Assembly: GCA_014163555.1 (NCBI GenBank)
Contig: JACJGO010000014.1
Location: 78,360 to 142,359, forward strand
Direction: 5' to 3'
DNA length: 64,000 bases
From: Flavisolibacter longurius
GTDB lineage: Bacteria; Bacteroidota; Bacteroidia; Chitinophagales; Chitinophagaceae
Position 1 is the first letter of the stretch. Each line of letters begins with the position of its first letter. The notes beneath the pieces are model-generated. The model was not told the origin of the DNA. It did no database searches and saw nothing but the letters and a program-made list of their open reading frames with translations. Shown here one piece after another: positions 33,758-41,766 of the stretch. The position numbers were made by a program, and so were the translations under genes.

Positions 33758-33856
33758 ATCAATTAGAGATATAGGAGGTAATCTGGATTAAGAATAAAAT
33801 ACTGTTTTATAAAAACAAATTCGCGGCTCGGTGAAGACAATAACTATATTCTGTTT

Positions 33857-34639
33857 TTATGCGATGGAGATATTTCCTTCAAACACATTTACAGCAGGCC
33901 CAATCAACCAGATGTTTTCAAAACGGGAACCGTTCTTTTCAAAGGATACCTGCAGGTTGCCGCCTTTGGTTTGAACTGATATATTGTTCGTGCCTTCTTC
34001 GTTTGGATGGCAGACAAGGGCTGCAGCCGTTACACCGGTCCCGCAGGAATAAGTTTCGTCTTCCACACCGCGTTCGTAAGTACGAACGATAATGCCACCG
34101 GGAGTTGCCGTTTTTTCAACAAAATTTACATTGATGCCTTCTTTCGCAAAGCTGTCACTGTAACGTACTTCCCGACCTTTTGTAACGACATCAAGGTTCA
34201 TTACATCCTGCACCAGGTTGACATAGTGTGGCGAACCTGTATTTAAAATAAAATGATCGCTTTCGTTTTTTACCGAATCAACATCGTTCATCTTTAATGC
34301 GACTAGATTATTGTCCTCTATACGTGCCAGGTGCTCGCCATCAATAGCGAGAAATCGGTATTCCGGTTTTTTGATTCCGCAATCAAATGCAAACTTCACC
34401 AGGCAGCGACCACCGTTTCCACACATCGTACTCTCTCCACCATCGGCGTTGTAGTATATCATCTTAAAATCGTAATCCGGGTGATTGTTCAGCAGCATCA
34501 GGCCATCAGCACCAATACCAAACCTGCGGTTGCACAGAAAGGCTACCTGCTCACGGGAAAGACGAATGGAGCCATCCCGATTGTCAAAAATGACAAAATC
34601 ATTTCCGGTTCCCTGGTATTTAAAAAAATGGAGTTGCAT
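33857..34639 (-). CDS. dapF: Diaminopimelate epimerase
   Basis: The enzyme interconverts LL- and meso-diaminopimelate for lysine and peptidoglycan, without cofactor. About 260 residues from MQLHFFKYQGTGNDFVIFDN; an upstream ATG at 34651 adds four residues and overlaps the preceding gene. The two catalytic Cys are in STMCGNGGRC and YSCGTGVTAAA. LEVITKG-like and VGIGADG-type blocks are in order. It follows the nucleoside phosphorylase by four bases. Confidence 0.95.
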   Translation of the reverse strand: MQLHFFKYQGTGNDFVIFDNRDGSIRLSREQVAFLCNRRFGIGADGLMLLNNHPDYDFKMIYYNADGGESTMCGNGGRCLVKFAFDCGIKKPEYRFLAIDGEHLARIEDNNLVALKMNDVDSVKNESDHFILNTGSPHYVNLVQDVMNLDVVTKGREVRYSDSFAKEGINVNFVEKTATPGGIIVRTYERGVEDETYSCGTGVTAAALVCHPNEEGTNNISVQTKGGNLQVSFEKNGSRFENIWLIGPAVNVFEGNISIA

Positions 34640-34643
34640 ATTA

Positions 34644-35516
34644 TTAGGCACTAATATTTTCCAAAGTTTTTTTGATCAAATGGTCAATGGTTTTTGCCGA
34701 ATCATTCGAAAACGTTTTGGCAATGCGGTTGGCAACGATAGCGCTTAATGAAAGACAATGGTGCCCGAGAAGCCTTCCCAGTCCATAGATGGCAGAGGTT
34801 TCCATTTCAAAATTTGTGATGCGGTAGGGTCCAAATTGAAAACCAGTCAGCCGGTCGATCAGTTCAGGATTTTTTATACCCAGGCGCAACACTCTTCCCT
34901 GCGGGCCATAAAATCCTGGGCAGGTAACGGTAATGCCCTGGTGAAAACCATCGACAAAGTTTTTTAACAAAGCTCCGCTTGCTAAACTGATATAGGGATG
35001 GGTGATTTGTGCATGCAACTGGGTGTGGGTAACAAAGGACTGCAGCAATTGTGATTCCTGTTCATTATGTTCTAACCGGTAATAGTTCAGCAAATTGTCG
35101 AGGCCGAGTCCATGTGTAGAGGCGACAAAGCTATCAACCGGTACATCTCCCTGCAACGAACCGGAGGTGCCCACGCGGATAATATCCAGCGCTGTCAGCG
35201 TTGGCTTAATTTGCCGGGTGGCAAAATCTATATTGACAAGGGCATCCAGCTCGTTTAGTACAATGTCAATGTTGTCCGGGCCAATGCCGGTTGAAACCAC
35301 CGAAATGCGTTTTTGGCCCACCCGGCCCGTATGCGTGACAAACTCCCGGTGTTGCCGTTTTACTTCAATTGCATCAAAATATTTGGAGACTTCTGTTACT
35401 CGGTCTGGGTCGCCTACGGTGATGATAGTTTGGGACAGTTCGTCTGGCCGTACATCCAAATGATAAATGGCACCGCGGCTATTGATTATGAGTTCGGATT
35501 CAGCGATTGGCTGCAT
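34644..35516 (-). CDS. Nucleoside phosphorylase (uridine phosphorylase-like)
   Basis: 290 residues of the PNP/UDP superfamily: TVGDPDRVTEVSKYFDA (phosphate-binding GDP-R), VVSTGIGPDNIDIVLNEL, IIRVGTSGSLQGDVPVDSFV, and the late ITNFEMETSAIYGLGRLLGHHCLSL with the MET-type nucleoside-binding glutamate. It would split nucleosides with phosphate in salvage. Uridine phosphorylase is the closest reading, but the base preference is not certain. It is the first gene of a pair with dapF. Confidence 0.88.
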   Translation of the reverse strand: MQPIAESELIINSRGAIYHLDVRPDELSQTIITVGDPDRVTEVSKYFDAIEVKRQHREFVTHTGRVGQKRISVVSTGIGPDNIDIVLNELDALVNIDFATRQIKPTLTALDIIRVGTSGSLQGDVPVDSFVASTHGLGLDNLLNYYRLEHNEQESQLLQSFVTHTQLHAQITHPYISLASGALLKNFVDGFHQGITVTCPGFYGPQGRVLRLGIKNPELIDRLTGFQFGPYRITNFEMETSAIYGLGRLLGHHCLSLSAIVANRIAKTFSNDSAKTIDHLIKKTLENISA

Positions 35517-35615
35517 GAAAACGGAAGATTTGTTAAGCTGTAAAGATCGCTAGATTTTGTTTGATAAAATTACCTATTTTCGCACCCGCTCTTTAAGATA
35601 GTTCACCGTTTACTG

Positions 35616-35644
35616 TTTGCAATTCTTAGCCTAAAATAAATTTG
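35616..35644 (+). promoter_or_regulatory. Promoter for tRNA-Cys (TTTG, 17 bases, TAAATTTG)
   Basis: A -33-like TTTG (35616-35619) and a perfect -7 box TAAATTTG (35637-35644) with a 17-base spacer, ending 37 bases before the tRNA. Confidence 0.55.
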
Positions 35645-35681
35645 TCTTTGAACTGAAAACCTGAAACTGTAAACTTTTTAT

Positions 35682-35752
35682 GGTACCGTGGCCGAGTGGC
35701 TAGGCTGAGCTCTGCAAAAGCTCCTACAGCAGTTCGAATCTGCTCGGTACCT
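35682..35752 (+). tRNA. tRNA-Cys (GCA)
   Basis: Acceptor arm GGTACCG (35682-35688) pairs with CGGTACC (35745-35751), discriminator T. The anticodon stem GAGCT/AGCTC encloses CTGCAAA, giving anticodon GCA; the T-arm has the TTCGAAT loop closed by AGCAG/CTGCT. The 71 bases fold as a standard class I tRNA. CCA is not encoded. Confidence 0.95.
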
Positions 35753-35757
35753 CTCTT

Positions 35758-35790
35758 CCCGTTCCGCCGAAAGCGGGCGGGATTTTTTTT
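35758..35790 (+). terminator. Terminator after tRNA-Cys, abutting the next start codon
   Basis: CCCG-TT-CCGC (35758-35767) pairs with GCGG-G-CGGG (35773-35781) around CGAAA, then eight T (35783-35790). The ATG of the next gene begins at 35791. Confidence 0.75.
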
Positions 35791-36114
35791 ATGTTGACGC
35801 CGGAGGAAGAAAAATTTGTGCACTATTGGGAAGAACAACGCCTGCACAAAAAAAATTTTTTAAGAAAATTTTCTATCAGCCTGCCATTAGTTTCGCTGGC
35901 TGCCGTTCTTTTTTTTGTCAACTTTTTAAGCGGTTGGTTTGGAAAGGCCGATAAAGAACTGCGCCGGCATTCTTCCCTGGTGATTGTGATCCTGGTTGCC
36001 GTGATTGTCATCATCGTGTTCGTGGTGATTTTTTCTGCCCGGCACCGGTGGGAACAGAATGAATCCGACTACCAGTCGCTACTCTTGAAGAAAAATAAAA
36101 CCAAAGGCACATAA
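35791..36114 (+). CDS. Small membrane protein, unknown
   Basis: 107 residues with a charged N-terminus (LTPEEEKFVHYWEEQRLHKKNF), a membrane segment at about residues 30-48, a short polar loop, a second segment at about 63-82 and a basic tail. No named domain is recognised. The ATG directly follows the T-run of the tRNA-Cys terminator, so expression must rely on read-through from the tRNA unit or on translation from a very short leader. It precedes the FKBP lipoprotein gene by 31 bases. Confidence 0.75.
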   Translation: MLTPEEEKFVHYWEEQRLHKKNFLRKFSISLPLVSLAAVLFFVNFLSGWFGKADKELRRHSSLVIVILVAVIVIIVFVVIFSARHRWEQNESDYQSLLLKKNKTKGT

Positions 36115-36145
36115 ACCTGAATATTTCTTAACCTGCAAAGATTAA

Positions 36146-36637
36146 ATGATGAAAAAATTTCTTTTTGCCTTTTTGATAATCGCTTCCTTTACCAGTTGCC
36201 TGAAAAACAATGATTCAAACTTTACCTGTACTTATAATGCCTGTGGTTTTGTAGCGCCGGCCAGCGAACAGAAAATTGTAACCGATTATCTTACCGCCAA
36301 CGGCCTGACGGCCACACAGCATTGCAGCGGTTTGTATTATATAATTGATGATGCAGGTACAGGAGCAACCCCAACCGTGTGTAATCAGGTTGCCGTATCC
36401 TACACAGGTCGGCTAGCGAACGGAACAATTTTCGATCAATCCACTGATCCTATCGTTTTTTCTTTGACGCAGGTAATTACCGGATTTAAGAATGGTATTC
36501 CCCTGATTAAATCAGGTGGTAAAATTCGCTTGTTCATCCCGCCCATATTAGCTTATGGCCCAAATCCACCTACAGGTTCAAATATTCCTCCCAATTCGAT
36601 GCTGATATTTGATGTAACACTTGCCGGTGTGCAATAA
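36146..36637 (+). CDS. FKBP-type peptidyl-prolyl isomerase lipoprotein
   Basis: 163 residues. A lipoprotein signal (MKKFLFAFLIIASFTSCLKN, lipobox ending in Cys) leads to an FKBP domain at about residues 70-160: NQVAVSYTGRLANGTIFDQS, VITGFKNGIPLIKSGGKIRLFIPP, LAYGPNPPTGSNIPPNSMLIFDVTL, all in FKBP order. It should assist protein folding at the cell envelope. Cys residues at about 29 and 33 after the lipobox may form a disulphide. It lies in one unit with the small membrane protein and ends at a terminator. Confidence 0.91.
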   Translation: MMKKFLFAFLIIASFTSCLKNNDSNFTCTYNACGFVAPASEQKIVTDYLTANGLTATQHCSGLYYIIDDAGTGATPTVCNQVAVSYTGRLANGTIFDQSTDPIVFSLTQVITGFKNGIPLIKSGGKIRLFIPPILAYGPNPPTGSNIPPNSMLIFDVTLAGVQ

Positions 36638-36654
36638 GCAAAAACCTGATTTTG

Positions 36655-36684
36655 AAAAGGCCCGCTTTGTTGGGCCATTTTTTA
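36655..36684 (+). terminator. Terminator after the FKBP gene
   Basis: GGCCC (36659-36663) pairs with GGGCC (36672-36676), eight-base loop, AAAA before and ATTTTTT after. Confidence 0.75.
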
Positions 36685-36770
36685 TGCATTAGTTTTTAGA
36701 AGAAGGTTAGCGATTACCTTATTTCACAATCACTTCGCAGCCCAGCTCCGCCAGTCGGAAAGCAGGGATG

Positions 36771-36778
36771 TATATTTG
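36771..36778 (+). promoter_or_regulatory. -7 box (TATATTTG) before sdaA
   Basis: A perfect TAnnTTTG box 15 bases before the TTG start at 36794. Confidence 0.5.
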
Positions 36779-36793
36779 TAAAAATTAGATCGC

Positions 36794-38218
36794 TTGTCAT
36801 ACGAAGCCATTTCAGTATTCGATATTTTTAAAATAGGGGTGGGACCATCCTCTTCCCATACATTGGGTCCCTGGCGGGCCGCTCAACGTTTTGTACGTGC
36901 CCTGCAGGAAAAAAATCTTTTAGAAACAGTGACCGGAATTCAGGTTTTACTATACGGCTCTTTGGCCAAAACCGGAAAGGGGCATGGAACCGACGTAGCC
37001 GTTTTGTTGGGTCTTCAGGGATTGGATCCCGAAACCTGTGATGTCAACAGCTTGCCAATAATTATGGAAGCCATTCACCGCGAACAGATCCTAACGCTTG
37101 GCGGAATTAAGCAGGTTTCATTTACACTTGAAAATGACTTGCAATTTCTTTTTACCGAATCGCTTCCGTTTCATCCCAATGCGGTCACCTTTCTCGCAAA
37201 TTGTGCAGGTGGTGAGAACCTGGCGGAAACCTATTATTCTATTGGTGGAGGATTTGTGGTAAAAGAAGGCGAAAAAACCTCTCAACAGCTGGTATCGCTT
37301 CCTTTCCCGATTAATTCATCCGCGGACCTTTTGCACTGGTGTATTAAAACCGGTTTGCCCATTCATGATGTGGTGTTGGAAAATGAAGCTGCCTGGCGGG
37401 CCGATAATCAGACCAAAGAAGGCATTCTCCGTATATGGAGCGTAATGAAAGAATGCACTTACAGGGGATGTCATACAACCGGAACCTTACCGGGTGGACT
37501 TTTTGTAAAGCGCAGGGCTGCTGACCTGGCCAAACGCCTATTAAAAGGCCGCACCTACAATAATCATGACGAATGGATTGCTGCCATCAAAGAAGGGGGC
37601 AATTCTTTTCAATACATTTTGGATTGGGTGAGTTGTTTTGCCCTGGCCGTAAATGAAGAAAATGCAGCGTTCGGCAGGGTTGTTACCGCACCCACCAACG
37701 GTGCAGCAGGTGTTATTCCTGCCGTATTGCACTACTACCTGGTATTCGGTGAAGGGGTAACAGAAGAAAAAATCATTCAGGCCATTCTTACGGCCTCCGA
37801 AATCGGAAGCATCTTCAAAAAAGGAGCAACCATCTCTGCTGCTATGGGAGGTTGTCAGGCAGAGATTGGCGTTTCTTCTTCCATGGCCGCCGCAGCCCTA
37901 ACAGAAGTTTCGGGTGGTACCCAACGGCAAGCGCTGATGGCAGCAGAAATCGCAATGGAGCACCACCTGGGTATGACCTGCGATCCTATTGCGGGGCTTG
38001 TTCAGGTACCCTGCATCGAACGAAACACCATGGGTGCCATTAAAGCCATTACGGCCTCACAACTGGCACTGCAAAGCGCACCGGATTATGCAAAAGTTTC
38101 GCTGGATGCGGTTGTAGAAACTATGTGGGAAACAGCCCAGGACATGAACAGCAAGTACAAGGAAACAGCGGAAGGCGGCCTGGCGGTAAACATTCCGTTA
38201 AGCCTGAGCGAATGTTAA
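36794..38218 (+). CDS. sdaA: L-serine ammonia-lyase (iron-sulfur type)
   Basis: The enzyme turns L-serine into pyruvate and ammonia using a [4Fe-4S] cluster. 474 residues with the alpha and beta parts in one chain: [25 protein letters not shown] opens the beta part, and the alpha part has [41 protein letters not shown] and [18 protein letters not shown], holding the cluster Cys residues. The start codon appears to be TTG ([10 protein letters not shown] follows); no ATG fits the N-terminus. A promoter box lies directly upstream, so it forms its own unit. Confidence 0.95.
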   Translation: MSYEAISVFDIFKIGVGPSSSHTLGPWRAAQRFVRALQEKNLLETVTGIQVLLYGSLAKTGKGHGTDVAVLLGLQGLDPETCDVNSLPIIMEAIHREQILTLGGIKQVSFTLENDLQFLFTESLPFHPNAVTFLANCAGGENLAETYYSIGGGFVVKEGEKTSQQLVSLPFPINSSADLLHWCIKTGLPIHDVVLENEAAWRADNQTKEGILRIWSVMKECTYRGCHTTGTLPGGLFVKRRAADLAKRLLKGRTYNNHDEWIAAIKEGGNSFQYILDWVSCFALAVNEENAAFGRVVTAPTNGAAGVIPAVLHYYLVFGEGVTEEKIIQAILTASEIGSIFKKGATISAAMGGCQAEIGVSSSMAAAALTEVSGGTQRQALMAAEIAMEHHLGMTCDPIAGLVQVPCIERNTMGAIKAITASQLALQSAPDYAKVSLDAVVETMWETAQDMNSKYKETAEGGLAVNIPLSLSEC

Positions 38219-38277
38219 TTTGTTCCATTCAACCTGTCAATTGCTTAGCTGAACACAAATTCAGAAAACAGCTTCAC

Positions 38278-39411
38278 TCACTTCTGTTCTTCTTTCAGCA
38301 CAACCTGCAAAAATGCTTTTACCATCCAGGTGCTAACCTGTCCGCCTGGGCCATTTAACGTATAGTCGAAGCCGTGCGTAGCCCATGGAAGATAGACCTC
38401 ATAATGCGGAATGTTTAATGCTTTCAACTTTACCTGTAACCGGGTTCCATGCCGGGGCGAAACCAGGGGATCATTTTCAGCATAGATCATCAGGGTTGGC
38501 GGCGTTTTGGTGGTCACCGTTTCTGTAGCAGAACTTTTGTGGTATTGGTCTGGTACCGCATCCAGCGTTCCGCCAAGGTAATCTTCCATGATTTTGCGGC
38601 TGTCCAATACCAGAGGGCTTGTTGGATTCTCATATCCCCAGATCATATCGGTTGGTCCGTAAAAATCAATGACAGCTTTTATGGAAGGCTCGGGTAGGGT
38701 ATAAGCTGCGGAGAGGGCCACCTGTCCTCCTGCACTCCGGCCAAGTAAGACAAAGCGGGAACTATCCACAAAAAGTTTGTTGGCGTTTTGCTGCAGGTAG
38801 CAAATGGCATTTTGAACATCTTCCATCGGGGCGGGAAAGTTATGAGCCGGCGCCAACCGGTAGTTGATGCTGGCAACATGATAGCCTGCTTTCGCCAGTT
38901 CAGAGTTAAGTTCCGGCAATTGTTTGTTACTTCCTCCGGCCCAAGATCCGCCATGGATGACAATCACACAAGGCCTTATACCGCCAAATTGCGCAGCATA
39001 AAAATCAAGCGTCAATTGATTTTTTTGATCATACACAAAAGCTTTTGGGTGGATATTACCTTTTACCATTCCGGTTAGGAACTGCCAAGGCCGGATAAAA
39101 AAGGACTGTATAACAAAATCTTCACCGGCAAATTTTGTTTTGAAATCTGTTTCGATTTTCCTGGCCAGCCAAAATGCCTGGAGATAAGGCAGACAAAAAA
39201 AGCCGATGGCTGTCAGGCCAATCACGTAATAAACCTTTGCGTATGGCGAACCCGAAGCGAAAAACAACAGAAGTAGGAGGATCAGGAGAATAAATACCCA
39301 GGAAAACTCTGTCACCAGAATGGACAAGTACCAGATATGATTGGTTGGTGCCCGAAAAACAGTCAGCAAGGAAAACAGGAATAAAAACACCAGGATAATG
39401 AGAATAACCAT
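38278..39411 (-). CDS. Membrane-anchored alpha/beta hydrolase (esterase/lipase)
   Basis: 377 residues. The first 85 residues hold about three hydrophobic helices, then a hydrolase domain follows. Its motifs: oxyanion-hole VIVIHGGSWAGGSNKQL, nucleophile elbow LLGRSAGGQVAL (Ser), a late MIYAENDPLVSP (Asp) and WATHGFDYTLNG (His). This resembles the carboxylesterase/hormone-sensitive-lipase group. The substrate is unknown, and the orientation of the catalytic domain is not settled by sequence. It is transcribed alone, away from the intergenic region before tRNA-Leu. Confidence 0.86.
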   Translation of the reverse strand: MVILIILVFLFLFSLLTVFRAPTNHIWYLSILVTEFSWVFILLILLLLLFFASGSPYAKVYYVIGLTAIGFFCLPYLQAFWLARKIETDFKTKFAGEDFVIQSFFIRPWQFLTGMVKGNIHPKAFVYDQKNQLTLDFYAAQFGGIRPCVIVIHGGSWAGGSNKQLPELNSELAKAGYHVASINYRLAPAHNFPAPMEDVQNAICYLQQNANKLFVDSSRFVLLGRSAGGQVALSAAYTLPEPSIKAVIDFYGPTDMIWGYENPTSPLVLDSRKIMEDYLGGTLDAVPDQYHKSSATETVTTKTPPTLMIYAENDPLVSPRHGTRLQVKLKALNIPHYEVYLPWATHGFDYTLNGPGGQVSTWMVKAFLQVVLKEEQK

Positions 39412-39664
39412 AAGAATACAATACGGGAAACCCGTTATGGCTGCGAAGTAAGGACAGGGTAGAGGGATATTGAAAAATTTCTGATTCAGTGAGAAAGTAT
39501 CCGGATGAATTTTGCTGAACCGCTTTCATTCTTTTTCTGCTAGTCCGTTTTTAATTCCATTGAAAGAGGCCGATCAGAGTGGATTCAAGCTTGCCAGACG
39601 CCTACATATTTTCCCTGAGTAAAGTTTACGTAGTTTCCCTCTTGCTTTTCTGAAAAAACCGCCC

Positions 39665-39736
39665 CATCTTTGTCTCGGTTTTTCATAGGATATTGGATTT
39701 TACACGAGGCCGGATTTCTATCCAGCCTTTTTTTTG
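39665..39736 (+). repeat. Two-copy 69-bp element, copy 2: candidate small RNA unit ending in a terminator
   Basis: Matches 15483-15551 except for C at 39711 (T in copy 1) and A at 39724 (G in copy 1). Both changes lie in the terminator stem (GGCCGGA 39708-39714 with TCCAGCC 39721-39727), turning a G-U pair into a C-A mismatch; nine T follow. GTCTCG and CGAGGC are kept. A TTG 20 bases before CATCTTTG gives a better -33/-7 layout than in copy 1. Sequence outside the element is unrelated to copy 1's surroundings. Confidence 0.65.
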
Positions 39737-39865
39737 CCCTGTTCGGAATGGTTTCGCAATACAGTTTCATTGACCATTTTTAATTTACCTTCTCTCTTAA
39801 TCAATCGTCCCGATCTTTTAGCAAACTGCCTCCTGATACGGTATAACCTTCCTTTTTAAAGTTTG

Positions 39866-39937
39866 ATGGAAATGATACAAAGATTTTTCTGGTGGTTATT
39901 CCGTTTTTTGGCACCCAAAAAACGTTGCTGCCAGTAG
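39866..39937 (+). CDS. Possible 23-residue hydrophobic/basic peptide
   Basis: An ATG-led frame of 23 codons encodes a peptide with a hydrophobic aromatic core (RFFWWLFRFLA) and a basic, Cys-rich tail (PKKRCCQ). It fits a tiny membrane peptide, but a frame this short arises easily by chance and no clear promoter box precedes it. Reported as a low-confidence candidate only. Confidence 0.2.
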   Translation: MEMIQRFFWWLFRFLAPKKRCCQ

Positions 39938-40018
39938 ACTTTAAAAATAATTTTTGGTGATTCTTTTCATTTAGTCAGAATGTTGTAACATTGCACCCCT
40001 CGAAGTTCTTATTTCGTT

Positions 40019-40102
40019 GCCCGGGTGGCGGAATTGGTAGACGCAGCAGACTCAAAATCTGCCGTCCGCAAGGATGTACCGGTTCGACTCCGGTCCTGGG
40101 CA
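40019..40102 (+). tRNA. tRNA-Leu (CAA), likely target site of the conjugative element
   Basis: Acceptor GCCCGGG (40019-40025) pairs with CCTGGGC (40095-40101), discriminator A. The anticodon stem GCAGA/TCTGC encloses CTCAAAA, anticodon CAA. A long variable arm (CCGTCCGCAAGGATGT region) and the T-arm CCGGTTCGACTCCGG make it a class II leucine tRNA of 84 bases. All genes to the right belong to a conjugative element and point toward this tRNA, the usual layout when an element integrates at a tRNA 3' end; the matching repeat would lie outside the window. Confidence 0.95.
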
Positions 40103-40121
40103 CTTGATTTTCAAGGTGTTA

Positions 40122-40147
40122 AAAAGGCTCACGAAAGTGGGCCTTTT
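40122..40147 (+). terminator. tRNA-Leu terminator
   Basis: AAAAGGCTCAC (40122-40132), GAAA tetraloop, GTGGGCCTTTT (40137-40147), one G-U pair, T-run included. It may belong to the element's end or to the original tRNA unit. Confidence 0.8.
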
Positions 40148-40150
40148 GCA

Positions 40151-40172
40151 TTTGCAAACAATTTGCAAACAA
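40151..40172. repeat. Tandem 11-bp direct repeat near the element's left end
   Basis: TTTGCAAACAA occurs twice head to tail (40151-40161, 40162-40172), 49 bases after the tRNA. Each unit contains the palindrome TTTGCAAA. It could be recombinase or excisionase binding sites, but this is inference. Confidence 0.5.
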
Positions 40173-40316
40173 AGAACTCAAACACTCTACCTGGAGAGAT
40201 TTCATTTGCTTGGAGTGAGAAAGAACGATAATGATTGTAAGATACGTAAACTATAGCGGTTTTGGCGACCTTGCCCTACTTTTTTTCAGCGTTTCGGCGT
40301 TGGAAAAAATGAACAA

Positions 40317-40342
40317 AAAAGCCTGAATTTCTTCAGGCTTTT
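40317..40342. terminator. Terminator at the end of the element's leftmost operon
   Basis: AAAAGCCTGAA (40317-40327), loop TTTC, TTCAGGCTTTT (40332-40342). It lies 12 bases beyond the end of the helix-turn-helix gene and can stop the long minus-strand transcription running toward the tRNA. Confidence 0.85.
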
Positions 40343-40354
40343 CACAATTTCCGC

Positions 40355-40678
40355 TCATGCGATTTCTTGCCGTAGATGACGCAGTTTGGAGCCTACTCCG
40401 CATTGCCGCATCTTCTTCTCCTTGATGTAGTCGAGTACCTCCTTTTTATCAAAATATATCTTACCACCTTGCTTGTGGGAAGGCAGTCCCCTTTTCATCC
40501 AGTCAGTTAAAGTGACCAACGAAACCCGTAAGAACTTTGCAATCTCCTTACGATTGAATAAGTCTTGTTCGCTCTGGTCATTGTTTTGAGCTATTGTATG
40601 CTCTGCCATATACTCCTGCATGGCCTCCTTAACCCACCGCTTAATGTCTGTCTCTGTCGGGATGAACAACGTTTCCAT
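40355..40678 (-). CDS. Helix-turn-helix protein (excisionase/HTH_17 type)
   Basis: 107 residues. An acidic helical N-terminus is followed by a MerR-like winged helix: LFNRKEIAKFLRVSLVTLTDWMKRGLPSHKQGGKIYFDKKEVLDYIKEKK. This is the excisionase-type domain common on Bacteroidetes mobile elements, either a recombination directionality factor or a transcription regulator. It is the last gene before the tRNA, a sensible place for a protein that acts on the element's end. It follows the winged-helix gene by six bases. Confidence 0.8.
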   Translation of the reverse strand: METLFIPTETDIKRWVKEAMQEYMAEHTIAQNNDQSEQDLFNRKEIAKFLRVSLVTLTDWMKRGLPSHKQGGKIYFDKKEVLDYIKEKKMRQCGVGSKLRHLRQEIA

Positions 40679-40684
40679 AGAATC

Positions 40685-40975
40685 TTACTGGATGGATTTC
40701 AAATAAATAATGCTTTGTCTAAAAGAATTGGAGGACGGCAAATACTTTATGTACCCATACTCCTGCAGGTTGTTGATGCATTTATTGTAAGTGAACCGTG
40801 CATTGATTTTTGCAGCTTTCATAATTGTCTCACGATTGATTGGAAAGGGATTCTTGCCACCCTTTGAATTCCACTCTTGCGTGAGGGCCATGTAGAGACT
40901 GATGTGCGTAGCACTGATTCGGGCATCCTCTGACATTTGCTTGTAACAGGTTGTTAGAAACGAAAAGAGTTCCAT
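40685..40975 (-). CDS. Small winged-helix protein of mobile elements
   Basis: 96 residues with a layout typical of replication/transcription regulators on Bacteroidetes elements: HISLYMALTQEWNSKG, NPFPINRETIMKAAKINARFTYNKCINNLQEYGYIKYLPS. The helix around ETIMKAAKINARFTYNKCI looks like a recognition helix, with the following YIKY as the wing. The function is not known; binding DNA at the element's end or control of transfer genes is possible. It is in an operon with its neighbours. Confidence 0.68.
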   Translation of the reverse strand: MELFSFLTTCYKQMSEDARISATHISLYMALTQEWNSKGGKNPFPINRETIMKAAKINARFTYNKCINNLQEYGYIKYLPSSNSFRQSIIYLKSIQ

Positions 40976-40997
40976 AGCATATCACTTCTTTGCATTT

Positions 40998-41732
40998 TTA
41001 TTTGGATGTTCTTGTTTTTCTCTTGCGCTTTTTACGCAGAAGACCGGTTCCATGACCGTTGCTTTCGGTATCATTGGTCTCTGACCCCTCGGCTTGTTTC
41101 TTCTTTGCCAGCATCTCCTTTTCAAGCCAGCGATTTTGCAGATAGCGGCAAGCTTCATCAACAGAAATACTTGGCTGACCTTCCAATATGTAGAATCTCT
41201 GGCTTACTTCAGCCTTGCTTTTCGGAACTGAAATATTGCTGTATATTTCATTGTAAGCGGTTCCTTGCCAGTGTTCCTGCTTCAAGACTGACCCCGCAAA
41301 CCGACCTTCGCTAGTCGTTTCTAAAGCCGCAAGAGCGTCAATGACTGATGCTATCTTTAACTCCTTCTCAAACGCATTTTTATCGCTACCCGTTAAGGGC
41401 TTCTTTTCGTTGAAATCAAACGCTTTTATCCAGTCAACCTCCGACATTTGCTGTGAGAGCAGCGATACGTCCACACCGTTTACAATTCCTTCAAATGGCT
41501 TGTTCCTTTGGAAAATAGCGTCATAATACACCAGCACATAGGCATCACCAGCCTTTTTATCTATTTCAAACGAAAGTTGAAAGCTCAACACATTGCCGCT
41601 CTTCTCAACCTGATAGTTTAAAAGGAAATGTTTGGGCTTGAAACAAACCCGCTTAGCCAAAGGATAGCCCATATTGGCAAATCCTAAGCTTTTTAATTGC
41701 TCTGCTAATGCAATGATGTTTTGAATGTTCAT
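40998..41732 (-). CDS. Element accessory protein sharing a module with the upstream gene
   Basis: 244 residues, no signal peptide, with a strongly basic tail (LLRKKRKRKTRTSK). The middle contains AYVLVYYDAIFQRNKPFEGIVNGVDVSLLSQQMSEVDWIKAFD and later PSISVDEACRYLQNRWL. These correspond in order to stretches in the 493-residue neighbour (SYDAVLRKD, GVDTKDLADRMAKLDW, SETYTLLNAKAL). No known enzyme motif is recognised. The basic tail suggests nucleic-acid contact, but this is inference. Confidence 0.62.
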   Translation of the reverse strand: MNIQNIIALAEQLKSLGFANMGYPLAKRVCFKPKHFLLNYQVEKSGNVLSFQLSFEIDKKAGDAYVLVYYDAIFQRNKPFEGIVNGVDVSLLSQQMSEVDWIKAFDFNEKKPLTGSDKNAFEKELKIASVIDALAALETTSEGRFAGSVLKQEHWQGTAYNEIYSNISVPKSKAEVSQRFYILEGQPSISVDEACRYLQNRWLEKEMLAKKKQAEGSETNDTESNGHGTGLLRKKRKRKTRTSK

Positions 41733-41766
41733 GACGCTATTTTATCACGGAAAACGAAAGGCTGTC

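Larger units (their letters stand above)
39412..40018. other. 607-base gene-poor region before tRNA-Leu
   Basis: No long gene is seen. It holds copy 2 of the 69-bp element (39665), a possible 23-codon frame (39866-39937) and AT-rich sequence leading to the tRNA. Everything else here is unassigned. Confidence 0.7.

Noticed and set aside
39585..39770. Minus-strand frame through the second 69-bp element, sharing the MKNRDKD start with one through the first copy
   Set aside because: The sharing comes from the repeat itself; the frames diverge at once outside it and the terminator polarity points to plus-strand transcription.
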